Counted from the first letter of the stretch, positions 8,289-17,270 are shown. The stretch: DNA of 64,000 nt from Bog-532 sp963775825 (GCA_963775825.1 CAVZKY010000043.1:186001-250000), one strand, 5' to 3'. The notes: generated from the sequence alone by a model not told the origin. A program made the numbers and translations.

Positions 8289-9742
8289 TCAACGTGATCA
8301 AATTAGAGCGGGCGGGGACGACGCTGCCCCCTCATGGCTGGCAGCTATTGCCGATGCGCTTCCACCGGCTCGATACGGACTCGGTGGTCCTCACCAACCT
8401 GGTGGGGGAGCACGTGTTCGTCACGCTGGACGAGCTCGTCGGCGTGGCCGATGGGACCTGCGCCGACCAGGACCTGCTCGCACGGCTGCGGGCGGCGCAC
8501 CTCATCCAGGTGCCGGGCGAGACGCTGCCCGCCGAGCTGCTCGCCATCAAGCTGCGCACCCGGATGCGGCGCCTGCCGGACTCGACGGGGCTCCACATCT
8601 TCGTCGTCACGCTGCGCTGCGAGCACACGTGCCGGTACTGCCAGGTGTCGCGGCAGTCGGCGGCGAAGAGTGAGTTCGACATGACCGAGGAGACCGCGCA
8701 CCGAGCGCTTGAGCTGGCGTTCAGGTCGCCGTCGCCGTACCTGAAGATTGAGTTCCAGGGCGGCGAGCCGCTGCTCAACTTCCCTCTCGTCCGCTGGATC
8801 ACGGCCGAGGCCAAGCGGATGAACGCCGGGCACGGCAAGGACCTGGCGTTCGTGATCGCGACGAACCTGGCACTGCTTGACGACGAGATGCTCGAGTTCT
8901 GCGCCGAGCAGGACGTGCATCTCTCGACCTCGCTCGACGGCCCGCAGGACTTGCACAACGGCAACCGCCGCCGCCCCGGCCAGGACAGCTGGCAGCAGGC
9001 GGTGGCGGGCATCAGGCGCGCTCAGGAAAGGCTTGGCCCCGACTGGGTCAGCGCGCTGATGACGACCACGGAGGCGAGCCTTGACCGGGCAGCGGAGATT
9101 ATCGACGCCTACGCGGACCTCGGTCTGCGCGGCATCTTCCTGCGTCCGATCTCGCCCTACGGCTTTGCGCTGCGCGGCCGCGGTGGCGCGAACTACGACG
9201 TCGAACGGTGGATTGAGTTTTACGCGGCGGGTCTGGACCAGATCGTCGAGCTGAACCGGCAGGCTGTCCCGATGGTGGAGATCTACGCGTCGATTATCGC
9301 GAAGAAGATGCTCACCAACTCCGACCCTGGCTACGTCGACCTGACCTCACCGGCCGGCATCGGGATCGGCGCGCTTGTCTACAACTACGACGGCGACATC
9401 TACGCGAGCGACGAGGGCCGGATGCTGGCCGAGACGGGCGACCGCACCTTCAGGCTCGGCAACGTGCACGACTCGTCCTACGCGGACGTGATGCTCTCCG
9501 ACGGCTTGCTGCGCCCGCTGACGGAATCGATCGCGCTGAGCGCGCCGATGTGCGCCACGTGCGCGTTCGAGCCGTACTGTGGCGCCGACCCGGTGTTCCA
9601 CCACACGACCGCGGGCGACTTCACGGGGCACAAGGCACTGTCCGCGTTCTGCCGCCGCAACACGGGCGTCTTCACCCTGCTGCTGCGCAAGATGCGCGAC
9701 GACGCCTATTTCCGCGACCTGATGCGGCGGTGGGCCCAGTGA
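8285..9742 (+). CDS. hxsB: His-Xaa-Ser system radical SAM/SPASM maturase HxsB
   Basis: 485 residues. The N-terminal 100 residues have no Fe-S ligands and resemble a substrate-recognition region. The radical SAM cluster motif is CEHTCRYC (Cx3Cx2C) near residue 117, followed by the GGEP SAM-binding motif (EFQGGEPLL). Near the C-terminus MCATCAFEPYCGADPVFH and a later LSAFC supply Cys residues for a SPASM-like auxiliary cluster. This architecture and the hxsD/hxsC neighbours identify HxsB. It starts at a GTG that overlaps the hxsD stop. The enzyme presumably modifies a ribosomal peptide, by analogy with SPASM enzymes; the modification is not known. The frame is intact, unlike many neighbours. 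Confidence 0.88.
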   Translation: MINVIKLERAGTTLPPHGWQLLPMRFHRLDTDSVVLTNLVGEHVFVTLDELVGVADGTCADQDLLARLRAAHLIQVPGETLPAELLAIKLRTRMRRLPDSTGLHIFVVTLRCEHTCRYCQVSRQSAAKSEFDMTEETAHRALELAFRSPSPYLKIEFQGGEPLLNFPLVRWITAEAKRMNAGHGKDLAFVIATNLALLDDEMLEFCAEQDVHLSTSLDGPQDLHNGNRRRPGQDSWQQAVAGIRRAQERLGPDWVSALMTTTEASLDRAAEIIDAYADLGLRGIFLRPISPYGFALRGRGGANYDVERWIEFYAAGLDQIVELNRQAVPMVEIYASIIAKKMLTNSDPGYVDLTSPAGIGIGALVYNYDGDIYASDEGRMLAETGDRTFRLGNVHDSSYADVMLSDGLLRPLTESIALSAPMCATCAFEPYCGADPVFHHTTAGDFTGHKALSAFCRRNTGVFTLLLRKMRDDAYFRDLMRRWAQ

Positions 9743-9821
9743 GGCAACCCCGCGCGGTAGTGCGGTCCGGCGGACCAGTACGGCGGCATTGCGAGCTGGG
9801 TCCGGTGAGGCGGGGACGGTC

Positions 9822-11033
9822 ATGCTGAAGCTGAAGGGCCGCGCCGACGCAAGCGGGCTGGCCAGGCCGCTGGCTGACGATGTATGGCGGGTCTGCCTGC
9901 CTGAGGATAGAGACAGCGATCGCGACGGTGCCGGGGACGAAGGCCCCGCCAAATCCCTCGCATGCCTGGTGCGGGCCGGGCAGCCCCCGCCCCTCGGCTA
10001 CGGCCTTTACCTCACGGCAGGCCCCGAGACGGGGACGCTTGCGGTACCCGGGAATCCCAGCCGCGCGACACCCGGAATACCCGGCCCGATGCTCAAGCTC
10101 GGGCCCGAACTGGCGCACCTCAGCCCAGGCGACATCATCCACGTGCCCGCCGGTGCCCGCCGGGTGACGGTGCTATGGAAGAACTCTGCCAGACACAACG
10201 CTTTGCTCCTCACCGAGCAATGCGACAACTACTGCCTCATGTGCTCCCAGCCACCGAAGGAACGCGACGATTCATGGCTGTTCGACCGGGCCAGGAAGGT
10301 GGTCAGCCTGCTGCCCGCAAGCGCGCGTTCCGTCAGCCTCACCGGCGGCGAGCCGACCCTGCACGCCGACGCGCTCATCGGCCTGCTTGAGCACTGCAAG
10401 CAAGTCGCCCCCGAGCTCTCGATCCACCTGCTGTCGAACGGCCGCCGCTACGCTGATCCGGCTTTCACCCGCCGCTACACGGCCGTCGGTCTCGCGGACA
10501 TCATGGCCGGCATCCCGGTGTACGCCCCCGAGCCTGGCCTGCACGACTTCATCGTCCAGGCCACCGGCGCCTTCGACGAGACCATCCACGGCATCCTCAA
10601 CCTGGCCTCGCTCGGCCAGGCGGTGGAGATCCGGGTCGTGGTCCAGCGGCACACGGTTCCCGTCCTCGCAGACCTGGCGACGTTCATCGTACGAAACCTG
10701 CCGTTCGTCGCTCAGGTAGCGCTGATGGGCCTGGAGATGACCGGCCTCGCCCGGCCGAATTCGGCGCTGGTCTGGGCCGACCCCGCCGATTACCAGCGTG
10801 AGCTTGCCGAAGCGGTCGGCATACTCGTGACGGCGGGGATCTCGGCACGGATCTACAACCACCAGCTCTGCGTCCTCGACCAGCGCCTGTGGCCGTACGC
10901 GGTCCGCTCGATCAGCGACTGGAAGAACGACTACCTGGATATCTGTCGCTCCTGCTCGGTCCGCGACACATGCGGCGGCGTCTTCACAACAAGCGGCAAC
11001 CGCCTCAGCCAGCACCTGCGCCCGGTGCCCTGA
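9822..11033 (+). CDS. hxsC: His-Xaa-Ser system radical SAM maturase HxsC
   Basis: About 403 residues starting MLKLKGRADASG; an in-frame start at 9789 would add 11 residues. The chosen ATG follows GGGGACGG. After an N-terminal region of about 130 residues comes CDNYCLMCSQPPKE, the Cx3Cx2C cluster motif, then SLTGGEPTLH. The C-terminal part has the HxsC pattern: YNHQLCVLDQRLWPYAVRSI, a further Cys set (ICRSCSVRDTCGG) and an ending of the TSGNRLSQHLRPV type. Spacing of 79 bases from hxsB suggests the same transcript. HxsC always pairs with HxsB, and together they are taken to act on HxsA-type peptides rich in His-x-Ser. No such peptide is seen here. Confidence 0.88.
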   Translation: MLKLKGRADASGLARPLADDVWRVCLPEDRDSDRDGAGDEGPAKSLACLVRAGQPPPLGYGLYLTAGPETGTLAVPGNPSRATPGIPGPMLKLGPELAHLSPGDIIHVPAGARRVTVLWKNSARHNALLLTEQCDNYCLMCSQPPKERDDSWLFDRARKVVSLLPASARSVSLTGGEPTLHADALIGLLEHCKQVAPELSIHLLSNGRRYADPAFTRRYTAVGLADIMAGIPVYAPEPGLHDFIVQATGAFDETIHGILNLASLGQAVEIRVVVQRHTVPVLADLATFIVRNLPFVAQVALMGLEMTGLARPNSALVWADPADYQRELAEAVGILVTAGISARIYNHQLCVLDQRLWPYAVRSISDWKNDYLDICRSCSVRDTCGGVFTTSGNRLSQHLRPVP

Positions 11034-11066
11034 TCGGTCCGCCTGGCAGCCAGTGAAAGGCGGCCT

Positions 11067-11104
11067 TTGCGCACCTGCGGGCCCCGGGCGCTCCAGGTGC
11101 GCAA
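11067..11104 (+). terminator. Stem-loop after hxsC
   Basis: Perfect 11-bp inverted repeat TTGCGCACCTG / CAGGTGCGCAA with a 16-base GC-rich loop, 33 bases after the hxsC stop and before the convergent gene. There is no U-tract, which is usual for high-GC terminators. It probably ends the hxsDBC transcript. Confidence 0.55.
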
Positions 11105-11163
11105 GAAAGTGCCCGCGGAAAGTGCCCGGTTCAGAGTTCTTCACCGCGTCGTTCAGCCGACGC

Positions 11164-11649
11164 TCATGCCCGATCGAGCGCCCCGCTGGTGATGAAGACA
11201 CCGCGACGGCGGAACGAAGATGGGGACTCGACCAGCGCGCGTGGGTGCAGGCCCCGCAGGTCCGTGACGAACCACCAGGGCCATGCCTCACGTTCAGGCA
11301 GCCGGGCCCATGACGGAACCATCCATCCGTCCCTGCGGGCGAGGTACTCAGCCATCGCAGCGAACGCGGCATCGACCCGGCTGTCTCCGGTGCTCCTGGG
11401 AGCGGCGGACCACATCCGCGCCGCGGCGGAGACACCCTGGTGGTGCAGGACGCTTGTATAGTCGTCGAGCAGCTGGACAAAGACGTAGCGCCAGAGCCTG
11501 CTCAGCCGCTCGTCATCCTGCAGCATGGCGAGAGCGCTGCCAGCAGCCTGGTCAGCCGTCTCAAACGCCTGCATCTCCACGCTTGCAATGCTAGCGACCA
11601 GAGACGCCGCAAGGTGACCGGCGGGGGCAGCCTTTGTGAGGCTCCGCAC
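11164..11649 (-). CDS. Conserved actinobacterial protein of unknown function
   Basis: 161 residues, convergent with hxsC. No enzyme motif is recognised. The N-terminal half looks helical (DERLSRLWRYVFVQLLDDYTSVL). The C-terminal half, with ARRDGWMVPSWA, WPWWFVTDLRGL and ESPSSFRRRGVFI, recalls actinomycete proteins that sit beside putative nucleotidyltransferase toxins. No partner gene is present here. The GTG at 11649 is uncertain; an internal start near 11580 (VEMQAFETADQ) is also plausible. The conserved Trp/Arg-rich end argues that it is a real gene. Confidence 0.5.
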   Translation of the reverse strand: MRSLTKAAPAGHLAASLVASIASVEMQAFETADQAAGSALAMLQDDERLSRLWRYVFVQLLDDYTSVLHHQGVSAAARMWSAAPRSTGDSRVDAAFAAMAEYLARRDGWMVPSWARLPEREAWPWWFVTDLRGLHPRALVESPSSFRRRGVFITSGALDRA

Positions 11650-11850
11650 AATGGGAGCCCCGCCGCAGCGGCCTCACCTGCGCCCGACGAGCGGCCTAAC
11701 TTTCAGGTCATCACGGCTCCTCGGGCGAGCGTCTTCCGGGCCGTCCCGATATTCACCACGGCGCAGGGCTTCCCGCTGGCCCGGCAGGCGTAATCGTGAT
11801 CATCGTGATCGTGATCATCGTGCCGGAGCAGGCGGAGGCCGTCGGGGGAG

Positions 11851-12066
11851 CTACGGCTCACGGCCGGCCGTCCGCGCGATGATCGTCCGATACGGCTCGG
11901 GAAAGTCTTTGGCCGCCTCCAGGAAGCGGAGGCGCTCGTCGGCGCGGATGGCCGGCTCGATGACGGAGGTCACTGGCATCTCGATGACCATGGTCACTGG
12001 TTCAGGGTCACGGTAGCCGTCCTGGACATCGGGATCGGCCGAAGCATGACCAGGGTCTGGGGTCAT
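11851..12066 (-). CDS. Small hypothetical protein
   Basis: 71 residues. The N-terminal 25 are acidic and Pro-rich, and the rest (IRADERLRFLEAAKDFPEPYRTIIARTAG) is a plausible short helical domain. No family is recognised and the ribosome site is weak. The gap before the next gene downstream (11650-11850) contains short GTGATCATC repeats at 11793-11822. Confidence 0.35.
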   Translation of the reverse strand: MTPDPGHASADPDVQDGYRDPEPVTMVIEMPVTSVIEPAIRADERLRFLEAAKDFPEPYRTIIARTAGREP

Positions 12067-12396
12067 AAACCCATCGTCCCACTAAGGGTAATCGGAGGTA
12101 TACACAAAGTCATTAACGCGATATGACCGCTTGGTTCCCATATCGGTCTATTCGTCCGATAGAGCGGACTTCAGCTACGCCGCCACCTCCCAGCCGGCAA
12201 GACTTAATCTCTGCTGCGATCCCGGTCACTCAATGCTGGAGGGCCTCCCGCCACTGAGCTAACCGGCGCGGTTAGAACTGGGCTGTGAGCTCTTCGACCT
12301 CGCGGGCGCGCTCGCGGAGCCTGGCGTACGCCCGCCGCTCACGGATCCGGTGGATACGGGCTGGCCGGGGCCACGGGGAAATGGGAGTATCCGAGA
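12067..12396. other. Gene-free region with small dyads
   Basis: No gene. The first 100 bases are less GC-rich than their surroundings and hold GACCG/CGGTC arms around 12125-12150. On the minus strand 12251-12266 resembles a tRNA D-arm (GTTAGCTCAGTGG), but the rest of a tRNA is absent. A promoter for the 12397 gene would have to lie here. Confidence 0.3.
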
Positions 12397-12714
12397 ATGA
12401 TCGCGAGGATCTGGCGCGGTACGGTCCGGGCACGGGATGCCGATGCGTACGCCGCCTACGTTGAGCAGACCGGCCTCGAGGGGTACCGGCGGACGCCGGG
12501 GAACCGGGGCGCCTGGTTGCTGCGGCGCACCGAGGGGGACCGGACGGAGATCGTCACGCTGAGCTTCTGGGACTCGCAGAAGGCGATTGAGGGCTTCGCC
12601 GGTGAAGACCCAGGGAAGGCCGTCTTCTATCCCGAGGACGACCGGTTCCTCGTCGAGCGCGAGCTGCGAGTCACCCATTACGAGGTTCCGGCCAGCGGGT
12701 CCGGCACAGAGTGA
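12397..12714 (+). CDS. Antibiotic-biosynthesis-monooxygenase-like (dimeric alpha-beta barrel) protein
   Basis: 105 residues. The N-terminus MIARIWRGTVRARDADAYAAYVEQTGLEGYR and the middle EIVTLSFWDSQKAIEGFAGED follow the ABM-type ferredoxin-like fold, in which a W near the second strand and a following helix are usual. The end FLVERELRVTHYEV completes the barrel. GGGAG lies 10 bases before the ATG. It precedes the M20 amidohydrolase by 31 bases and the two are probably one operon. These small proteins can be monooxygenases or simply ligand-binding; no reaction is assigned. Confidence 0.7.
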   Translation: MIARIWRGTVRARDADAYAAYVEQTGLEGYRRTPGNRGAWLLRRTEGDRTEIVTLSFWDSQKAIEGFAGEDPGKAVFYPEDDRFLVERELRVTHYEVPASGSGTE

Positions 12715-12745
12715 GCACGGGACCTGGATCCCGGGAAGGAACAGA

Positions 12746-13969
12746 ATGCCGCTTCGGGAGGACGCCGCCGCGATCGCGGGGGAACTGGCCGAGCTACGGC
12801 ACGCCATCCACCATGAGCCGGAGATCGGGCTGGGCCTGCCGCTCACGCAGGAAAAGGTGCTGGCGGCCCTGGGCGGCCTGCCGCTGGAGGTGAGCACCGG
12901 CCGGAAGCTCAGCTCGGTGACAGCGGTGCTGCGCGGCAGGGCAGGCGGCGCGGACGGGCCATGGGACGGAGGGCGGCCGTCGGTGCTGCTGCGGGGCGAC
13001 ATGGACGCCCTGCCCGTCACCGAGGCGACCGGCCTGCCGTACGCCTCCCGGTTCGCTGGCGTGATGCACGCCTGCGGTCATGACCTGCACACCGCGATGC
13101 TGGCCGGCGCGGCCCGGCTGCTGAGTGAGCGGCGAGCCGAACTGCCGGGGGATGTGATCTTCATGTTCCAGCCGGGTGAGGAAGGGTACGCGGGCGCGGA
13201 CAAGATGATCGGCGAGGGTGTGCTGGACGCCGCCGGGGAACGCTGGCCGGAGGCCGCGTACGCGCTGCACGTCTCTTCCACCCAGCTTCCGTGCGGCGTG
13301 TTCACCACGAAGCCGGGCCCGATGCTGGCCGCGGCCGACATCATCCGGGTCACCGTGCGGGGCCGCGGGGGCCACGCGTCACAGCCGCACCTGGCCGCCG
13401 ATCCGATCGTGGCCGCCTGCGAGATGGTGACCTCGCTGCAGGCCCTCGTGACCCGGCAGTTCGACGTGTTCGACCCGGTGGTCATCACGGTGGGCAGCTT
13501 CCACGCCGGAACGACGGACAATGTGATCCCGGACGAGGCGCAGTTCCTGGGGACCGCACGTTCCTACAGCGCCGCCGCGCGCGCCAGGCTCAGGGACGGC
13601 ACCATCGGGCTGGTCAACCACATCGCGGCGGCGCACGGCCTGACCGCGGACGCCGAATACATCGAGGAGTACCCGGTCACCGTCAACGACGAGGCCGAAG
13701 CCAACTTCGCGCGGACCGTCGCGGCGGAGATGTTCGGCGACGGGCGCTCGGTGCCCAAGCTCTTCCCGATGACCGGGGCCGAGGACTTCTCCTACGTCCT
13801 GCAGCACGTACCGGGCGCGTTCATCTCGCTCGGCGCGTGCCCGCCGGACCGGGACCCGCAGACCGCGCCGTCCAATCACTCGGCGGAAGCGGTCTTCGAC
13901 GACGCCGTGCTCGCTGACGGGGCCGCGCTCTACGCGGAGCTGGCGCTACGCCGTCTCGGGACCGCCTGA
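12746..13969 (+). CDS. M20-family amidohydrolase (hippurate/N-acyl-amino-acid hydrolase type)
   Basis: 407 residues from an ATG at 12746 behind GGGAAGGA; the longer open frame upstream belongs to the ABM gene region. Metal ligands are visible: RGDMDALPV, the HACGHDLHTAML motif with two His and Asp, and QPGEEGYAG with the catalytic and ligand Glu pair. A dimerisation domain follows (GRGGHASQPHLAADPI), then a C-terminal metal His region (MTGAEDFSYV ... SNHSAEAVFDD). This is the IAA-amino acid/hippurate hydrolase group, removing an acyl group from an amino acid in the cytoplasm. Its substrate is unknown. It converges with mdh. Confidence 0.88.
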   Translation: MPLREDAAAIAGELAELRHAIHHEPEIGLGLPLTQEKVLAALGGLPLEVSTGRKLSSVTAVLRGRAGGADGPWDGGRPSVLLRGDMDALPVTEATGLPYASRFAGVMHACGHDLHTAMLAGAARLLSERRAELPGDVIFMFQPGEEGYAGADKMIGEGVLDAAGERWPEAAYALHVSSTQLPCGVFTTKPGPMLAAADIIRVTVRGRGGHASQPHLAADPIVAACEMVTSLQALVTRQFDVFDPVVITVGSFHAGTTDNVIPDEAQFLGTARSYSAAARARLRDGTIGLVNHIAAAHGLTADAEYIEEYPVTVNDEAEANFARTVAAEMFGDGRSVPKLFPMTGAEDFSYVLQHVPGAFISLGACPPDRDPQTAPSNHSAEAVFDDAVLADGAALYAELALRRLGTA

Positions 13970-14015
13970 CCGGCCTGGACCGGCCGGACAGGCGCCCCGG
14001 GACAGCGGAACAACC

Positions 14016-14972
14016 TCAGAGGCTGGAGACGTCGGCCTGCTTGGCCCGGACCGCCTCGGCGGCTGCACGCAGCCCAGCCAGCTCGGACTCGGTCAGGTCG
14101 CGCTCCACCACCCGCTTGACGCCGCCGGCGCCGATCTCCGCCACGACACCCAGGTACACGCCGGAGATCCCGTACTCGCCGTCGACCCAGGCACAGACCG
14201 GCATAACCTCGCCGGAGTCCACGGCCACCGCGCGGGCCATCCGCGCCGCCGCGGCCGACGGCGCGTAGTACGCCGATCCCGTCTTGAGCAGGGCGACGAC
14301 CTCGGCCCCGCCGTTGCGGGTCCGGACGACCAGTTCCTCGATGTCCTCGGCGGACATCAGGTCGGTCAGCGGCTTGCCGTCCACCGTGCACGCCGACGGG
14401 ACCGGCACCATGGTGTCGCCGTGCGAGCCGAGCGTGAGCGTGCGCACGGAGCCGACGGGGACGCCCAGCTTCGCCGCGACGAAGTTGCTGAACCGGGCGG
14501 TGTCGAGCATGCCGGCCTGGCCCATCACCCGGTGGTGCGGGAACCCGGACACCTTGGCCGTCAGCGCGGTCATCTCGTCCAGTGGGTTGGACACGACGAT
14601 CAGCACCGCCTCGGGCGCGTGCTTGACGACGTTCTCCGCGACGTTCCGGACGATCTTGGCATTGGTCTCGATCAGGTCCATCCGGCTCATGCCGGGCTTG
14701 CGCGGCAGGCCGGCCGTGATGATCACGATGCCCGAGCCGGCGACCGCCTCGTACCCCTCGCCGCTGGCGCTGGTCGTCTGCCCGGTGACCTTGGTCTCGA
14801 AGCCCTCGATCGGCCGCGACTGGTTCATGTCCAGCGCGAGGCCTTCCGGCTTGCCCTCAACGATGTCGGTCAGCACAACCTCGTCGAAGATGTCGTACTC
14901 GGCGAGCCGCTGTGCGGTGGTCGATCCGTAGAAGCCGGCCCCGACGACCGTCACCTTCCCTTTGCGTGCCAT
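14016..14972 (-). CDS. mdh: Malate dehydrogenase (LDH-like type)
   Basis: 318 residues, normal length. The NAD-binding GAGFYGSTTAQRL is at residues 11-23, GLPRKPGMSR carries the mobile-loop Arg pair, SNPLDEMTALTAK follows, and GSHGDTMVP has the catalytic His. The glycine-rich loop and the substrate Arg in GQAGMLDTARF support malate over lactate use. It oxidises malate to oxaloacetate in the citric acid cycle. It lies 60 bases downstream of icd on the same strand, so the two cycle enzymes are probably one transcript. The short spacer carries a duplicated TTCTCGGTATT. Confidence 0.92.
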   Translation of the reverse strand: MARKGKVTVVGAGFYGSTTAQRLAEYDIFDEVVLTDIVEGKPEGLALDMNQSRPIEGFETKVTGQTTSASGEGYEAVAGSGIVIITAGLPRKPGMSRMDLIETNAKIVRNVAENVVKHAPEAVLIVVSNPLDEMTALTAKVSGFPHHRVMGQAGMLDTARFSNFVAAKLGVPVGSVRTLTLGSHGDTMVPVPSACTVDGKPLTDLMSAEDIEELVVRTRNGGAEVVALLKTGSAYYAPSAAAARMARAVAVDSGEVMPVCAWVDGEYGISGVYLGVVAEIGAGGVKRVVERDLTESELAGLRAAAEAVRAKQADVSSL

Positions 14973-15032
14973 GTCCGGAGATCTCCCTTGTTCTCGGTAT
15001 TCGGGTTCTCGGTATTTGGAAGGTGCAGCCGC

Positions 15033-16250
15033 TCAGCCGGCCAGTTCCTTGCGCAGGTTTTCGCCCACGGCGGTAAGAAACTCCTCCGTGGACAGGTAAG
15101 GCGTTTCTGGGCCAACAAGCAAGGCCAGGTCCTTCGTCATCTGGCCGGTCTCCATCGTCTGCACGCAGACCCGCTCCAGGGCCAGGGCGAACTCGGACAC
15201 CTCCGGCGTCCCGTCCAGCTCCCCGCGGTGCGCCAGGCCGCGCGTCCACGCGAAGATGGACGCCACCGAGTTGGTCGAGGTGGCCTTGCCCTGCTGGTGC
15301 TGCCGGAAGTGCCGGGTGACGGTGCCGTGCGCGGCCTCCGCCTCTACCGTCCTGCCGTCCGGCGTCATCAGCACACTCGTCATCAGGCCGAGCGAGCCGT
15401 AGCCCTGGGCCACGATGTCGGACTGTACGTCGCCATCGTAGTTCTTGGTCGCCCACACGATGCCGCCGTCCCACTTGAGGACCTGGGCCACCATGTCGTC
15501 GATCAGCCGGTGCTCGTAGGTGATCCCGGCCGCCTCGAAGTCGGCCTTGAAGTCGGACTCGAAGATCTCCGCGAACAGGTCCTTGAACCGGCCGTCGTAG
15601 GCCTTCAGGATCGTGTTCTTGGTCGACAGGTAGAGCGGGAACCGGCGGTTCAGCGCGTACCGCATGGTGGCCCGCGCGAAGTCGCGGATCGAGTCGTCGA
15701 AGTTGTACATGCCCATCGCGACGCCGCCGCCGGTGAACTTCGCCACCTCCAGCTCGATGGGGCGGTCGTCGCCGTCCGGCACGTAGGAGATCGTTACCGT
15801 GCCGGGCCCCGGAACCACAAAGTCGGTCGCCTTGTACTGGTCGGCGTGTGCGTGCCTGCCGATAATGATCGGCTTGGTCCAGCCGGGCACCAGGCGCGGG
15901 ATGTTGGACACCACGATCGGCTCGCGGAACACGACACCACCGAGGATGTTACGGATAGTGCCGTTGGGCGACTTCCACATCTTCTTCAGCCCGAACTCGG
16001 TGACCCGCGCCTCATCCGGCGTGATCGTGGCGCACTTGACGCCGACGCCGCGGGCTTTGATCGCGTTCGCGGCGTCTATCGTCACCTGGTCGTCGGTCGC
16101 GTCCCTGTTCTCGATCGACAGGTCGTAGTACTCCAGCTCGACATCAAGGTGCGGGAGGATCAGCTCGTCCTTGATGAGCTCCCAGATGATCCGGGTCATC
16201 TCATCACCGTCGAGCTCGACGACGGGGTTCGCCACTTTGATCTTGGACAT
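15033..16250 (-). CDS. icd: NADP-dependent isocitrate dehydrogenase (homodimeric type)
   Basis: 405 residues beginning MSKIKVANPVVELDGDEMTR, the signature start of the eukaryote-like dimeric IDH used by many actinobacteria. The isocitrate-binding segment (SPNGTIRNILGGVVFREP), metal-binding Asp residues in NYDGDVQSDIVAQGYGSLG, and the NADP-recognition region EAEAAHGTVTRHFRQHQQG are all visible. It converts isocitrate to 2-oxoglutarate and makes NADPH. mdh follows on the same strand. The frame is intact throughout. Confidence 0.95.
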   Translation of the reverse strand: MSKIKVANPVVELDGDEMTRIIWELIKDELILPHLDVELEYYDLSIENRDATDDQVTIDAANAIKARGVGVKCATITPDEARVTEFGLKKMWKSPNGTIRNILGGVVFREPIVVSNIPRLVPGWTKPIIIGRHAHADQYKATDFVVPGPGTVTISYVPDGDDRPIELEVAKFTGGGVAMGMYNFDDSIRDFARATMRYALNRRFPLYLSTKNTILKAYDGRFKDLFAEIFESDFKADFEAAGITYEHRLIDDMVAQVLKWDGGIVWATKNYDGDVQSDIVAQGYGSLGLMTSVLMTPDGRTVEAEAAHGTVTRHFRQHQQGKATSTNSVASIFAWTRGLAHRGELDGTPEVSEFALALERVCVQTMETGQMTKDLALLVGPETPYLSTEEFLTAVGENLRKELAG

Positions 16251-16323
16251 GCTAGGTAATTTCCCTTCATCTGCTGGCCAGGCCCCTGGTGAGGTTCGCC
16301 GGCCACGAGGCTGCCCGCCGCGG

Positions 16324-16632
16324 TCAAGTCGGCGGCAGCACGAGTGCGATCAGCAGCAGCCCGGCGCCAAGCGCGCCGAGTGCCAGCACGTCAGCGAACC
16401 GCCGCCGGTTGGCGAGCAGTCCCACCGCGTGGGACGGCAAGAGCAGCCGGGCGACGGCGGCGGCCAACAGCCCGCCGCCGACGAGCCCAGCGCCGTTGCC
16501 GACGTCGTGTGATCCGCGCCAGGCCCATACGATCCCGCCCACCAGGCAGATCAGCGCGAGCACATAGGGGATCTGGGCCCGCGCGGCGGACCCGGACCGG
16601 CCGGTCAGGTCGCGGGGCGTGGCCCCGGCCAC
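16324..16632 (-). CDS. DUF3017 membrane protein
   Basis: 102 residues from a GTG. Three hydrophobic segments (IPYVLALICLVGGIVWAW; GGGLLAAAVARLLL; VLALGALGAGLLLIALVL) with the intervening LLPSHAVGLLANRRRF match the DUF3017 pattern of actinobacteria. The function is not known. In related genomes the protein has a Pro-rich N-terminal tail, and here such a tail (16605-17270) lies directly upstream in another frame. The real protein may therefore begin at 17270 with a frameshift in the repeat between. It is separated from icd by 73 bases. Confidence 0.7.
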   Translation of the reverse strand: MAGATPRDLTGRSGSAARAQIPYVLALICLVGGIVWAWRGSHDVGNGAGLVGGGLLAAAVARLLLPSHAVGLLANRRRFADVLALGALGAGLLLIALVLPPT

Positions 16633-17270
16633 CGCGACCGGAGCCGCGGCGGGAGGCCGGATTCCCCCGGTCGGGGGGCCGGGCCGGCGGGGGCGGGCCG
16701 ACGGGCCGGGCCGGCGGGGGCGGGCCGACGGGCCGGGCCGGCGGGGGCGGGCCGGGGCGCCCGGCGGCCCGGATCCGGGTCCGGGTCCGGGTCCGGATCC
16801 GGGTCCGCCGGCAAGGCTGAGCCCAGCGCGGCGCCGGTGGGGGCCGAACGGCGCGCGTCCGGCTCCGCTGAGCGCTGCGCCGGGTCCGCGGGCACCCGGC
16901 GCGGTGGGTCTTGGGCCGGTGAGTGGGCCGTGGTGTCCGGGCCGGATGGTGCCTGGTCCGGCTGGCGGGTCGCTGGCTCCGGCGGAGGCAGCGGGCCCAC
17001 TGGCAGCACCGGATCATGTGGCGCCGATGGTACTGACCGGGACCAGGCAGGAGCCGGCCGCACACCGGATGGCGGCCCTTCGCCGGTAACGGCCGGGGCG
17101 GGACGGGGACCCGGACCGGGCTCATACGGGGCGGCGCCCGGCGGCTGCGAGGCGGGGCCCCACGGCGCGGTCGGCTGGCGAGGGGGCCGTCCCGGAGGAC
17201 TGCTGACCGGTCCCGGCGGCCCGTCAACGCGGGCGAAGCCATCGGGTGGCGTGTCCTCCGCGTTTCTCAC
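16605..17270 (-). other. Pro-rich open frame, probable N-terminal extension of the DUF3017 protein
   Basis: 221 codons beginning MRNAEDTPPDGFARVDGPPG, almost entirely Pro, Ala, Gly, Arg and Asp, with DP and PAPAGPARR repeats. It overlaps the DUF3017 start by 28 bases in a different frame. The start segment looks like a genuine protein N-terminus, and similar tails precede DUF3017 in relatives. I read it as one gene broken by an indel in the repeat, but a separate disordered protein cannot be ruled out. Confidence 0.45.
16676..16807. repeat. 27-bp and 6-bp tandem repeats
   Basis: Three copies of a 27-nt unit (GGGCCGGGCCGGCGGGGGCG plus GGCCGAC) at 16676-16756, then GGGTCC-type hexamers at about 16771-16807. 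Both are multiples of three and encode Pro/Ala/Arg and Asp-Pro repeats in the Pro-rich tail. Confidence 0.75.

Noticed and set aside
11053..11313. A plus-strand frame of 86 codons after hxsC as a possible HxsA peptide
   Set aside because: It has no His-Xaa-Ser repeats, is Arg/Pro-rich, and overlaps the terminator-like hairpin and the convergent gene.
12217..12270. tRNA-like sequence with a D-arm motif on the minus strand
   Set aside because: GTTAGCTCAGTGG fits a D-arm, but the anticodon stem, a T-arm with TTCGA and a CCA end are absent. A chance match or a very decayed remnant.
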